A stretch of DNA of 64,000 nucleotides, from NCBI GenBank assembly GCA_942491415.1, contig CALOAD010000022.1:1-64000 (forward strand), read 5' to 3'. Below are positions 35,880 to 45,184 of the stretch, piece after piece. A program made the translations under genes and the position numbers. Origin of the DNA: CALOAD01 sp942491415. GTDB taxonomy: Bacteria > Cyanobacteriota > Vampirovibrionia > Gastranaerophilales > CALOAD01. The notes under the pieces are model-generated. The model was not told where the DNA came from. It was given only the letters and a program-made list of their open reading frames with translations, and searched no databases. The stretch's first letter is position 1; each line of letters starts with the position of its first letter.

Positions 35880-37082
35880 ATGGATTTTATTTCAAGTTTA
35901 CATAAATTATACGAATCAACGGGCTTTGCAAATTTTGTTAAAGCTCCGTTGGATCCTACTTTGTTCCCTAATGTAGGACCTGTTGATCAGTTTTTACATC
36001 AATACGGAACAATCATAATGCTTTTGATCTGTGTGTTATTATTATGGCTTGCGATTAAAAAGCAATTTGAACCGCTATTACTTTTACCTATAGGTTTTGG
36101 TGGTATTTTAGCTAATATACCTATTGTAGGAATAGCCGAAGGAGATGGTTTTTTACACCTAATTTATGAAATGGGTGTTCAAAACGGGTTATTTCCTTTG
36201 TTTATCTTTATGGGTGTAGGTGCAATGACAGACTTTGGTCCGCTTATTGCACATCCTAAAACAGCCTTATTGGGTGCTGCAGCTCAATTTGGTATTTTTA
36301 CAACACTTTTAGGTGCATTAGCTTTAGGTCAGTATGCAGGATTTGACTTTGGTCTTAAAGAAGCTGCCGCTATTGGTATTATCGGTGGTGCTGATGGTCC
36401 GACTTCAATTTATCTGACTACAAAACTTGCTCCTCATTTACTTGGAGCTATTGCAGTTGCTGCTTATTCTTATATGGCTTTGGTTCCTATTATCCAACCG
36501 CCTATTATGAAACTATTTACAAATAAAGAAGAGCGTAAAATAGAAATGAAGCAGCTTCGTCATGTATCACAAAGAGAGAAGATTTTATTCCCTCTTTTAG
36601 TACTTGGCTTATGCATTATTTTCTTACCGGATGCCTGTCCTTTAATCGGTGCTTTGACGTTCGGTAACTTATTGAAAGAGTCTATGGTAGTTGAAAGACT
36701 ATCAAAAACAGCTCAAAACGAGTTCATTAATATAGTTACAATACTTTTAGGATTGACTGTCGGTTCAAAACTATCGGCTGACAAATTCTTAACTATTGAA
36801 ACACTTGGTATTCTTATACTTGGTCTGATTGCATTTAGTATAGGTACTGCTTCAGGTGTTTTATTGGCTAAGTTAATGAACAAACTTTCTAAAGAGAAAG
36901 TAAACCCATTAATTGGTGCCGCTGGTGTATCAGCTGTTCCAATGGCAGCAAGGGTTGTGAATAAGGTTGGTATAGAATCTAACCCACATAATTTCTTGTT
37001 AATGCATGCGATGGGTCCAAACGTAGCCGGTGTTATCGGTTCTGCCGTTGCAGCCGGTGTTTTACTTGCTATTGCAGGTTAA
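35880..37082 (+). CDS. oadB: oxaloacetate decarboxylase beta chain (sodium pump)
   Basis: 400 residues, polytopic. The conserved GIIGGADGPTSIY, ALVPIIQPPIMKLFT and the C-terminal NPLIGAAGVSAVPMAARVV stretches are those of the Na+-translocating decarboxylase beta subunit. Couples carboxybiotin decarboxylation to Na+ export. 16 bases after oadA. Confidence 0.93.
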   Translation: MDFISSLHKLYESTGFANFVKAPLDPTLFPNVGPVDQFLHQYGTIIMLLICVLLLWLAIKKQFEPLLLLPIGFGGILANIPIVGIAEGDGFLHLIYEMGVQNGLFPLFIFMGVGAMTDFGPLIAHPKTALLGAAAQFGIFTTLLGALALGQYAGFDFGLKEAAAIGIIGGADGPTSIYLTTKLAPHLLGAIAVAAYSYMALVPIIQPPIMKLFTNKEERKIEMKQLRHVSQREKILFPLLVLGLCIIFLPDACPLIGALTFGNLLKESMVVERLSKTAQNEFINIVTILLGLTVGSKLSADKFLTIETLGILILGLIAFSIGTASGVLLAKLMNKLSKEKVNPLIGAAGVSAVPMAARVVNKVGIESNPHNFLLMHAMGPNVAGVIGSAVAAGVLLAIAG

Positions 37083-37130
37083 ATTAGGTAGTAATTTCGA
37101 TTAAAATTGAGTAAAGAAAAGGAGAAACTC

Positions 37131-38798
37131 ATGAGTACATTAGAATTCTTTTCAAAAGAAAAGGAAGATCTGTTTAAAAAGGTTACTTCTGCTATCAGAA
37201 CAACCGTACAGGCTCCATTCTTTGGAAACAATGTAGAAAAAGTAAAAACAGTTGCTGAAGCTTATAAATTAGCTCAAATGAGTCCGGGAACTGTTGAATT
37301 AACAGGTATGCCTGTTTATGAACCTGAAAAAATCGGTTTACCTCAAGGTTCAAATCAACTTTTATTTAACGATGGCCCTACGGTAGGTAGATGTGCTGCT
37401 GCTCGTAGAATTGTTGGCGAACCAACTTGTGATGTAGCTAAAATTCTTCCTGTAGTAAGAGAAGCTATTTATCAAACAAGAAACAAATTAATGTTTCACG
37501 CTGAAACTGTTGTAGGTTTAGAGCAAGATTTTATGGTAAAAGCTCATCTTTTAATTCCTGAAGGATTTGAAAATATTATGTACAGTTGGATGTTAAACTT
37601 CCAGTACATAAATGAGCAATATAGCCAAATGTACAGCGAATCAAGAGAAGTTCCTGAAGGTGATATCTTTATTTTCTCTGACCCTGATTGGTCACATCCT
37701 GATTTCCCTTACGGTTTAACTTTCTTTGATCCTGAGCATAATTGTGCTGTTATTCTTGGTATGAGATACTTTGGTGAGCACAAAAAAGGTACATTAACTC
37801 TTGCTTGGGGTACTGCTGCAAGAAACGGATATGCTTCTTGCCACGGTGGATTAAAAAGATACAACCTTGATTCTGATAAAAAGTACTCAGTAGCTGTATT
37901 TGGACTTTCAGGATCAGGTAAATCTACAATTACCCACGCAAAACACGATAATAAGTATGATGTAACTGTTCTTCATGATGATGCTTTCATTATCAATGTA
38001 GAAGATAAATATTCTATTGCTTTAGAGCCTGCTTATTTTGACAAAACTCAAGATTACCCAATGGGTTGTGATGATAATAAATTCATCCTTACTCAACAAA
38101 ATAACGGTGTAATTATGAGCGAAGACGGCAAGTTATATTCTGTAACTGAAGATGTTAGAAACGGTAATGGACGTGCTGTTAAGTCTAAACTTTGGTCTCC
38201 AAACAGAGTAGATAGAGTTGATGAACCTATTAACGCTATTTTCTGGTTGATGAAAGACCCGACAATTCCTCCTGTAATTAAACTTAAAGGATCTTCTTTA
38301 GGTGCTGCTATGGGTGCGACACTTGCTACAAAAAGAACAAGTGCCGAAAGATTAGCTAAGGGTGTTGATCCAAATGCTCTTGTAGTTGAGCCTTATGCAA
38401 ACCCATTCAGAACATATCCTTTAGATCTTGATTATTCAAGATTCAAGCAGTTAATCGATGATGGCGTAGATTGCTACATCCTTAACACAGGTGACTTTAT
38501 GGGTCAAAAAGTTCAGCCTAAACATACATTAGGTATTATTGAAGCTATTGTTGAAGGAAAAGCTAATTTCGAAAAATGGGAAAACTTCTCTGATGTTGAA
38601 ATTATGAAGCTTGAAGACTTCAATGTAGACTTTGCTAATAAAGAATATGCAGAGCAGTTTGTTGCTAGAATGAAAGATAGAATTAAATTTATCGAATCTA
38701 GAGACACTGAAAAAGCCGGTATCGATAAGTTACCAGCTGATGCTTTAGAAGCACTTTTAAAAGTTGTTGAAGAAACAAGAACTTTAGCAAACGCTTAA
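37131..38798 (+). CDS. pckA: phosphoenolpyruvate carboxykinase (ATP)-like
   Basis: 555 residues from the ATG at 37131, which has AAGGAG upstream. The P-loop GLSGSGKST at about 267 and the kinase-2 LHDDAF fit the PEPCK fold, with DPEHNCAVILGMRYFGEHKKG and TLAWGTA before them. Sequence is divergent from the E. coli type and closer to a branch found in anaerobes, so confidence is moderate. Would interconvert oxaloacetate and PEP. Placed last in the birA-oadGAB unit. Confidence 0.8.
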   Translation: MSTLEFFSKEKEDLFKKVTSAIRTTVQAPFFGNNVEKVKTVAEAYKLAQMSPGTVELTGMPVYEPEKIGLPQGSNQLLFNDGPTVGRCAAARRIVGEPTCDVAKILPVVREAIYQTRNKLMFHAETVVGLEQDFMVKAHLLIPEGFENIMYSWMLNFQYINEQYSQMYSESREVPEGDIFIFSDPDWSHPDFPYGLTFFDPEHNCAVILGMRYFGEHKKGTLTLAWGTAARNGYASCHGGLKRYNLDSDKKYSVAVFGLSGSGKSTITHAKHDNKYDVTVLHDDAFIINVEDKYSIALEPAYFDKTQDYPMGCDDNKFILTQQNNGVIMSEDGKLYSVTEDVRNGNGRAVKSKLWSPNRVDRVDEPINAIFWLMKDPTIPPVIKLKGSSLGAAMGATLATKRTSAERLAKGVDPNALVVEPYANPFRTYPLDLDYSRFKQLIDDGVDCYILNTGDFMGQKVQPKHTLGIIEAIVEGKANFEKWENFSDVEIMKLEDFNVDFANKEYAEQFVARMKDRIKFIESRDTEKAGIDKLPADALEALLKVVEETRTLANA

Positions 38799-38820
38799 TA
38801 GCTTAATAATAAATAAAAAA

Positions 38821-38857
38821 GCAGACAAGACCTAATTTAAGTTTTGTCTGCTTTTTT
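38821..38857 (+). terminator. rho-independent terminator after pckA
   Basis: Stem GCAGACAAGAC at 38821-38831 pairs with GTTTTGTCTGC at 38841-38851 (one G-T pair), then six T. Confidence 0.9.
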
Positions 38858-39043
38858 GATACTTTTTGCAAACATTTGGTTTTAATGTTTTTGTAAATAT
38901 CTGTTTGTATAATCTTTTATTTATCGACAAAGTTTTGTATAATTTTGTATGATGGTTGGCTAAAAACATAATACAATAGAGGCAAGTTGATTACGGCACC
39001 AGCTAGATCATAACTATATGGTAGGTTTTTGAGGTCAAAAAAA

Positions 39044-39487
39044 ATGGAAATACGTATTGCCAGAATCAACTCTGATAGTTTCAACCCTTTTGAAGCTACG
39101 GAAGAAGAATTAATTGCAAATGCTTTAGATCAAGCCGGTCTAATTAAAGAAGACACGAAAGTTAACTCTGAAAGTGCAAGATTAGTTTGTAATAAATTTT
39201 ATGAAAAACGTGAAAAATACCGAAAATCAACAAGATTGGGTAGTATTTTAGTACAAAAAGATATTATATCTGAAGATCAACTAAAAAAAGCTCTTAAACA
39301 TCAAGAAGATAAACCTGAACGTCGAATCGGAGATACTCTTGTAACTTTAAGATATTGTTCTCAAAATGATATAGAAAAAACCTTGGAAGAACAAGGCAAG
39401 TCAAGGTGTAGTGCGGGTTTTTCCAATAGAACGCACGCTACTATAAGTAAAATAAGTGATAAAATTAAAAAATTTGTAAACGATTAA
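39044..39487 (+). CDS. protein with PilB/MshE-N-like repeat motifs
   Basis: 147 residues. The region LGSILVQKDIISEDQLKKALKHQ followed by IGDTLVTLRYCSQNDIEKTLEEQ has the two-part pattern of the N-terminal domain of PilB/GspE ATPases (MshEN), a domain that in some cases binds cyclic di-GMP. There is no ATPase part. An accessory type IV pilus regulator is possible (inference). Confidence 0.55.
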   Translation: MEIRIARINSDSFNPFEATEEELIANALDQAGLIKEDTKVNSESARLVCNKFYEKREKYRKSTRLGSILVQKDIISEDQLKKALKHQEDKPERRIGDTLVTLRYCSQNDIEKTLEEQGKSRCSAGFSNRTHATISKISDKIKKFVND

Positions 39488-39580
39488 ACAGTTATATAGT
39501 TGTAGAATTCCCTAGCTTTCTTGTTTTTATTTTTTGTGTATAATCAATTGGTAGCCAGGATTTGTTTTGCGGAAGTATAA

Positions 39581-41131
39581 ATGGTTTCAAATATAATAAC
39601 AGGTGCCGTTATCGGCATTGAAGGTTTTAAAATAACCGTTGAAGTTGATATGACATCTGCTCTTCCCGGCATGACAATAGTTGGGCTTCCTGATGCTGCT
39701 GTTTCAGAGGCAAAAGAGCGGATTAGAGCGGCTATTAAAAATTCCGGTTATTCTTTTCCTACGAAAAAAATTGTCGTGAATTTAGCCCCTGCTGATGTAA
39801 AAAAAGAAGGTTCCGGTTTTGATCTTCCTATGGCTGTGGGTGTTTTGGTTTCAAATGAAGAAATAGATCCTGAAAAGATCCAAGACACGGCTTTTTTAGG
39901 TGAACTTTCACTTGATGGCAGCTTGCGAAAAGTGAACGGTGTTCTTTCTACGGTTATCGATCTTGTCGAAGCCGGAGTAAAGAAAATAATACTTCCTAAA
40001 GAAAATGCCAAAGAAGCTGCTTTGGTTGAGAACATTGAAGTTTATCCGGCTGGAAATTTAAGCGAAGTTGTAAGTATTTTAAATCCTAATATGGTTGAAA
40101 AACTTAGCTTAAAACCTTTTAAAATTGATATAAAAGATTATCTAAGACAAAATACAATGGCTCAAAGTCTTTTTGATTTTAAGGATGTAAAAGGACAAAG
40201 AAAGGCTAAAAGAGCTTTAGAGATCGCAGCTGCGGGTGCTCATAATATACTAATGTCAGGACCTCCCGGGTCGGGGAAAACTCTATTAGCTAAGTGTTTT
40301 TCTGCTATATTACCACCGCTTGAGCTATCCGAAGCTTTGGAACTTACTAAAATATATAGTGTTAGCGGTTTGTTAGAAAAAGATCAACCAATGGTGACTC
40401 AACGACCATTCAGATCGCCTCATCATAGTGCTTCATCTGTTGGAATAATAGGGGGAGGTACTAATCCTAAGCCCGGAGAGATAAGCTTGGCACATAAAGG
40501 GGTTTTGTTTCTTGATGAAGTTGTAGAATTCCCGAGACAAGTTTTAGAAGTAATGAGACAGCCTTTAGAAGATAAGGTTGTAACTATTTCAAGAGCACAA
40601 ATAAGTGTTAATTATCCCGCTGATTTTTTGCTTTTGGCGGCAATGAATCCTTGTCCTTGCGGATATTTGGGGGATTCTCAAAAACAATGTGTGTGTAATG
40701 AGTTTCAAGCTCAAAAATACTGGTCTAAACTTTCAGGACCGCTTTTGGATCGAATTGATATTCAGATAGAAGTGGCAAGACTTTCTGAAGATGAGCTTTT
40801 GGATAGTAAGACTAAAAGCGAGAGTTCTGAAGATATAAGAAAAAGGGTTATTAAAGCTAGAAATATTCAGATAAAAAGGTTTGAAAAAGAAGGGATTCTT
40901 TCAAACGCTCAAATAACGCCTAAATTAATAAAAAAATATTGTAAATTAGGAACTGACAGTGAATCGCTTTTAAGATCCGCCATTACAAGATTTGCCCTTT
41001 CGGGACGAGCTTATGACAGAATTTTAAAACTATCAAGAACTATTGCTGATCTTGATGACAGTAAAAATATAGAAGCAAAACATATCGCAGAAGCTATTCA
41101 ATATAGAAACTTGGATAGAAATAAAGTTTAG
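39581..41131 (+). CDS. comM: YifB/ComM-family Mg-chelatase-like AAA ATPase
   Basis: 516 residues. An N-terminal ChlI domain (TSALPGMTIVGLPDAAVSEAKERIRAAIKNSGYSFP type), a Walker A GPPGSGKT, FLDEVVEF Walker B, and a C-terminal YifB domain with NPCPCGYLGD. ComM is a helicase that promotes branch migration in natural transformation. Transcribed alone here. With comF, pilT and pilins it suggests DNA uptake. Confidence 0.9.
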   Translation: MVSNIITGAVIGIEGFKITVEVDMTSALPGMTIVGLPDAAVSEAKERIRAAIKNSGYSFPTKKIVVNLAPADVKKEGSGFDLPMAVGVLVSNEEIDPEKIQDTAFLGELSLDGSLRKVNGVLSTVIDLVEAGVKKIILPKENAKEAALVENIEVYPAGNLSEVVSILNPNMVEKLSLKPFKIDIKDYLRQNTMAQSLFDFKDVKGQRKAKRALEIAAAGAHNILMSGPPGSGKTLLAKCFSAILPPLELSEALELTKIYSVSGLLEKDQPMVTQRPFRSPHHSASSVGIIGGGTNPKPGEISLAHKGVLFLDEVVEFPRQVLEVMRQPLEDKVVTISRAQISVNYPADFLLLAAMNPCPCGYLGDSQKQCVCNEFQAQKYWSKLSGPLLDRIDIQIEVARLSEDELLDSKTKSESSEDIRKRVIKARNIQIKRFEKEGILSNAQITPKLIKKYCKLGTDSESLLRSAITRFALSGRAYDRILKLSRTIADLDDSKNIEAKHIAEAIQYRNLDRNKV

Positions 41132-41301
41132 TAATTTATAGCACCCTTGGCGAGTACTTTAGCAGTACAACCTGCAATTGTATTCCAATTTGAACTGTTC
41201 GTTTCACAGGTTGAACCATCGTCATGAGAGCTAAAAAAGCTTGATAAATTTCTGTTTTCAGCTTCGTATAATTTAAATGCATTTGAATGAAAGCGTTGCA
41301 T
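41128..41301 (-). pseudogene. C-terminal remnant of a type IV pilin-like gene
   Basis: A 57-codon frame on the reverse strand runs from an ATG at 41299 to a stop at 41128. Its end (SSNWNTIAGCTAKVLAKGAINY) has the Cys-bounded WN...GC...VL pattern seen at the end of pilin-like proteins of this group. An in-frame TAG lies about 40 bases upstream, so no prepilin signal can precede it. Best read as gene debris between comM and the kelch gene. Confidence 0.4.
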
Positions 41302-41408
41302 AAGTAACCTGAAAGTTATTACAGTAAAATGAATTATATAAATCTATTGCACAATATAGATTAATATAGTATTTTAAATATAATTAGTGAAATGGATAAA
41401 ATAGGTCA

Positions 41409-44237
41409 ATGATAAAAGAAATAATAGAAGCAAAAGAGAATAAAGTTAAAAATACAAGGATTAACAAAATAAAATCTCTTAAAGATAAATCCCTTAAGGT
41501 AAATATACTAAAGGAAAAAGAAACGGATGGGATTGATTACCGTTATTTTGGTGTAAATGGTGTTTTTTCTTCTGTTGAATATCAGGGTAAATTATATGTC
41601 TTTGGACTTCTTAATGACACTTGCTATAGCTATGATGGTACTACTTGGACTAAAGAAAACATGCCTGCTGGCGAAACCGGTGTTGACCGTCCTATAGCTG
41701 CAATTATATATAATGATAAAATATATGTATTTGGTGAGGTTAATAATACTTGTTATAGCTATGATGGTACCACTTGGGCCAAAGAAAATATACCGGCTGG
41801 TATTGATGCTCCTGAAACTTCAGTTGTGTTTGAAGATAAATTATATGTATTTGCCAGTCGTAATGCTAATTACTTGATTTATGACGGTACGACTTGGATC
41901 ATAGAAAAAATGCCTGGTACTAGGTCTGGTAATTCGAGTTTCTTTGTTACATCTGTTGTATATAAAGACAAATTATACTTCATTGATAATGTTATTGATA
42001 AGTGCTATAGCTATGACGGCACTAAGTGGGCTGAAGAACAAATTCCTGCTCGGATTAATATGCCTGAATGTTTTATTACATATAAAGACAAATTATATTT
42101 ATTTGGAATGAATAATACGGGCTATAGTTATGACGACACTGATGGTTGGAGCAAAGAAAATATTGTTGCCGGAGAGCCTGGTCTTGAGATCCCTTGGGCA
42201 TCTGTTATATATAATGATAAGTTGTATATATTTGGAGCTGGAAACGATAGTTGTTACACTTATGATCCTTCCGATGGCTGGAGTGATATGAATATGCCTC
42301 AAGGCTCTACAGGAGGAGTCTGTACCCCGTATTCTCCAATTGTATATCAGGGTAAGTTATATGTATTTGGTTTTAACAACGATGTTTGTTATAGCTTTGA
42401 TGGCTCTAATTGGAAAAATGAAAATATGTCAGCTAGCATAGCTTCTCCTTATGATGCTGTTGTGTATAAAGATAAAGCATATGTATTTGGCTATGAAAAT
42501 GATACTTGCTATAGCTATGATGATACTATTTGGACTAAAGAGCCTATGCCTGCAGGTAGATTTGGTATTGATGGACCTACATATCCTATTGTTCATAAAG
42601 ATAAACTATATGTATTTGGTGAGGTTAATAATACTTGTTATAGCTATGATGGTAATGCTTGGACTAATGAAAATATGCCTAATGCTAAACCTGATGGGAT
42701 TCTTGGTGTTTTTTCTTCTGCTGAATATCAGGATAAATTATATGTATTTGGTCATAATCGTGCTAACGATGTTTGCTATAGCTATGATGATATTGATGGT
42801 TGGAAAAATGAAAATATGACTGATAATTCTTCTGCCGCTGTAGCTTCTGTTGAATATCAGGATAAATTATATGCTTTTATGGAGGATTGTAATAGTTACT
42901 ATATTTATGATGGTAAGACTTGGACTGAAAAAAGTATGTCAATAGGCGGCTATCTTATGAAGGCTATTGTATATAATAATAAAATTTATATTTTTAGACA
43001 TTCTGATACTTGTTATAGTTATGACGAGACTGATGGCTGGAAAAATGAATCTGTTATAGGCGACCAAGGGATTATATGTAATGACAAATTATATGTATTC
43101 GGAGAGGATCATACTTGTTATAGTTATGATGGAAGCCAGTGGAAAAGCAAAAATATGCCGGGTGGCATTTATAATATTTTGACTCCTCTTGAATATAAAG
43201 ACCAACTCTATTTGATTACCGGTGATACTTATACTACCAGTAGTTGGACTAATGATTATACTTGTTTCTTTAGTTATATTGAGGGGGATTCTACTTGGAC
43301 TAATGCAAATATATCTACTTCAGTTGATAATCCTTTTTCTTCTAGCGTGTATCAAGATAAACTATATATATTTGGGCATGCTAATAGCACTTGCTATAGT
43401 TATGATGGTGTTAATCCTTGGACTAATGAGAATTTGCCTGGTTCGATTATTCATCCTCAGGCTTCTATTGTTTATAAAGATAAATTGTATATTTTTGGTC
43501 ATGGTGTTTGTTATAGCTATGATGGTGTTAATCCTTGGACAAATGAAAATTTGCCTAACTTAAATTCCCCTTATACTGAAAATCTTATATCTAGTGTCAT
43601 ATATAAAGATAAATTATATATTTTTGGAGACTCTAGTAATAATTGTTATAGTTATGATGGTACTCCTGGTGGTTGGAAAAATGAGGGGTTACCTACAGGA
43701 CAATATGGTATAGAAGGTCCTAGTGCCCCTATTGTATATAATGGCAAAATATATGTATTTGGTACTAATAGTGGTAAATGGGGTTGTTATGATGGTACTA
43801 ATTGGACTATATTGCCTAAGACTGGAGACTATCCTAATTTTTACTTTAATCTCTGTTCTTTTGTATATGAAGAGAAATTGTATGTTTTTAAAGGATATTT
43901 ATATAGTTATGATGGTGCTAGTTGGATTAAGGAAGGGCTGCCTGCGGGAAGAATGCCAAATACTCGTGTGTTTACGGCTGTTGAACAAAATAATATAATG
44001 TATATATTTTTCAATGATGGTACGGCTTACAGTTATAATGGCAGATATTGGAGTGATCAAAATATGCCTACAGGAACAACAGGAATCAAGTCTCCTGAAG
44101 GCGCTATACTATACAAAGATGAAATGTATATTTTTGGCTTTTTCAGTAATAATTGTTATAAGTTTGACTATTTTAATAATTGGAAAGATGAATCGTTTAA
44201 TTTTTCAAAGAGCATGCAAACGGTTGGAGCTTTATAG
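41409..44237 (+). CDS. 21-repeat kelch-like protein
   Basis: 942 residues. After a basic, coiled N-terminus of about 45 residues, the protein is 21 tandem repeats of about 38-50 residues with the consensus xxxxVYxDKLYVFGxxNxTCYSYDGxxWxxENMPxG, a kelch-like beta-propeller unit. I count 21 YSYDG-type cores, enough for three seven-bladed propellers. No signal peptide and no catalytic motif. No stop or frame break despite the repeats. Function unknown; propellers of this kind usually bind proteins or sugars. Confidence 0.8.
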   Translation: MIKEIIEAKENKVKNTRINKIKSLKDKSLKVNILKEKETDGIDYRYFGVNGVFSSVEYQGKLYVFGLLNDTCYSYDGTTWTKENMPAGETGVDRPIAAIIYNDKIYVFGEVNNTCYSYDGTTWAKENIPAGIDAPETSVVFEDKLYVFASRNANYLIYDGTTWIIEKMPGTRSGNSSFFVTSVVYKDKLYFIDNVIDKCYSYDGTKWAEEQIPARINMPECFITYKDKLYLFGMNNTGYSYDDTDGWSKENIVAGEPGLEIPWASVIYNDKLYIFGAGNDSCYTYDPSDGWSDMNMPQGSTGGVCTPYSPIVYQGKLYVFGFNNDVCYSFDGSNWKNENMSASIASPYDAVVYKDKAYVFGYENDTCYSYDDTIWTKEPMPAGRFGIDGPTYPIVHKDKLYVFGEVNNTCYSYDGNAWTNENMPNAKPDGILGVFSSAEYQDKLYVFGHNRANDVCYSYDDIDGWKNENMTDNSSAAVASVEYQDKLYAFMEDCNSYYIYDGKTWTEKSMSIGGYLMKAIVYNNKIYIFRHSDTCYSYDETDGWKNESVIGDQGIICNDKLYVFGEDHTCYSYDGSQWKSKNMPGGIYNILTPLEYKDQLYLITGDTYTTSSWTNDYTCFFSYIEGDSTWTNANISTSVDNPFSSSVYQDKLYIFGHANSTCYSYDGVNPWTNENLPGSIIHPQASIVYKDKLYIFGHGVCYSYDGVNPWTNENLPNLNSPYTENLISSVIYKDKLYIFGDSSNNCYSYDGTPGGWKNEGLPTGQYGIEGPSAPIVYNGKIYVFGTNSGKWGCYDGTNWTILPKTGDYPNFYFNLCSFVYEEKLYVFKGYLYSYDGASWIKEGLPAGRMPNTRVFTAVEQNNIMYIFFNDGTAYSYNGRYWSDQNMPTGTTGIKSPEGAILYKDEMYIFGFFSNNCYKFDYFNNWKDESFNFSKSMQTVGAL

Positions 44238-44251
44238 CTATAACTTTACCA

Positions 44252-44404
44252 CTATACTCGGCTAGTTTTTAAACTGGAAACCAAACATCTTTTACATCTG
44301 TTGTGATTTCCTTTGCAAAAATTAACTATCCAGTAATTTGCAACACCTTCACTTTTGAATTCGTTAAAAACAGGACATCCTTGAATATTCTCGTAGTTAG
44401 TTAT
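44252..44404 (-). pseudogene. remnant of a small cysteine-containing protein gene
   Basis: The reverse-strand frame reads NYENIQGCPVFNEF...VANYWIVNFCKGNHNRCKRCLV and ends at 44252. There is no start codon before the upstream in-frame TAA at 44405. The spacing of its cysteines and aromatic residues looks like a real small protein rather than chance. A neighbouring frame carries VTKKEFK at its upstream edge, suggesting a frameshifted N-terminus. Confidence 0.35.
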
Positions 44405-44441
44405 TTAAATTCTTTTTTAGTAACTTTAAAAACTATATAAT

Positions 44442-44471
44442 AATACAGCCATTGATATTAATGGCTGTATT
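44442..44471. terminator. perfect 12-bp hairpin between convergent genes
   Basis: AATACAGCCATT (44442-44453) pairs exactly with AATGGCTGTATT (44460-44471), loop GATATT. It sits between the kelch gene and the ferritin-like gene, which converge. Flanking sequence is AT-rich rather than a clean T-run. Confidence 0.6.
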
Positions 44472-44504
44472 ATCTTTTAAGGTGTTTTATCACAAAGTAT
44501 AAAT

Positions 44505-45017
44505 TTAGAATTTGATTTTTCTGATATCTTCTTTTATGCGTTCAATATCTCGAATCCAATCTTCTATATCTTGCTCGTGTTCAAGTTCTTCATTGAGAAT
44601 AGTTGTCGCAAGCATATATGTAGAGTGGTCTTTACCTTGTGTGTAATCTGCAATTTTTTTGTATCTATTTATTGCACATCTTTCACCACGAAGGTTTTGT
44701 TGAAGAACAACCTCAATATAAGGATCATCGGGTTTTTCATATGGGCATTCAGCATAATCGCTCCATTCCGCAGGAGTTAATATAGGAGTGCCATCAAGCT
44801 GGGTAATTCTTTCAATTAATAAATTTGCGTGATTAAATTCTTGTTGAGCATGATTTAAAAGTTCTGTCTCAATATTACTTCTCATTGGACCTTCCATTAC
44901 TCTTGCTCCAACCCAATATTGATAAAAAGCGTACCATTCTTCGGCGAGTGCTTCGTTTAACATTTTTACTAGTGCTTTTGAGTCTAATCCTAGTATTTCT
45001 AAGCCTTTTTGACCCAT
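44505..45017 (-). CDS. ferritin-like domain protein (Dps/bacterioferritin type)
   Basis: 170 residues from the ATG at 45017, with a GGAGG ribosome site upstream (the in-frame ATG at 45050 lacks one). Four-helix ferritin-like pattern with EEWYAFYQYW, an HAQQEFNHA metal pair, NLRGERCAINRY and NEELEHEQDIEDW. Iron storage or oxidative-stress protection is likely; the substrate cannot be fixed from sequence. Confidence 0.8.
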   Translation of the reverse strand: MGQKGLEILGLDSKALVKMLNEALAEEWYAFYQYWVGARVMEGPMRSNIETELLNHAQQEFNHANLLIERITQLDGTPILTPAEWSDYAECPYEKPDDPYIEVVLQQNLRGERCAINRYKKIADYTQGKDHSTYMLATTILNEELEHEQDIEDWIRDIERIKEDIRKIKF

Positions 45018-45108
45018 TTTTTTTCCTCCTGATTCTAACCGCATAATCATAAGATAGGCTTAGAAAAATTAGTATTGCCTGAGTGTTTATCTCTTTAAAG
45101 CTTATTTG

Positions 45109-45144
45109 TTGAAAGTTTTATATCGGAATTTTTTATACTATAAT
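45109..45144 (+). promoter_or_regulatory. possible sigma-70 promoter for serS
   Basis: TTGAAA at 45109-45114 and TATACT at 45134-45139 (19-base spacing), overlapping TATAAT at 45139-45144. The spacing is slightly long. Placed about 45 bases before the serS ATG. Confidence 0.35.
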
Positions 45145-45184
45145 TAATTTCAGGGAATATACACAATTATTAAGGACTTTTGCA

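Noticed and set aside
41409..44237. Tandem repeats as a CRISPR array or satellite
   Set aside because: The repeats are in-frame kelch-like protein repeats with diverged DNA; there are no conserved direct repeats with uniform spacers.
42451..44265. Several additional plus-strand hydrophobic ORFs within the kelch gene
   Set aside because: They are frame-shifted shadows of the repeat coding sequence and have no domain of their own.
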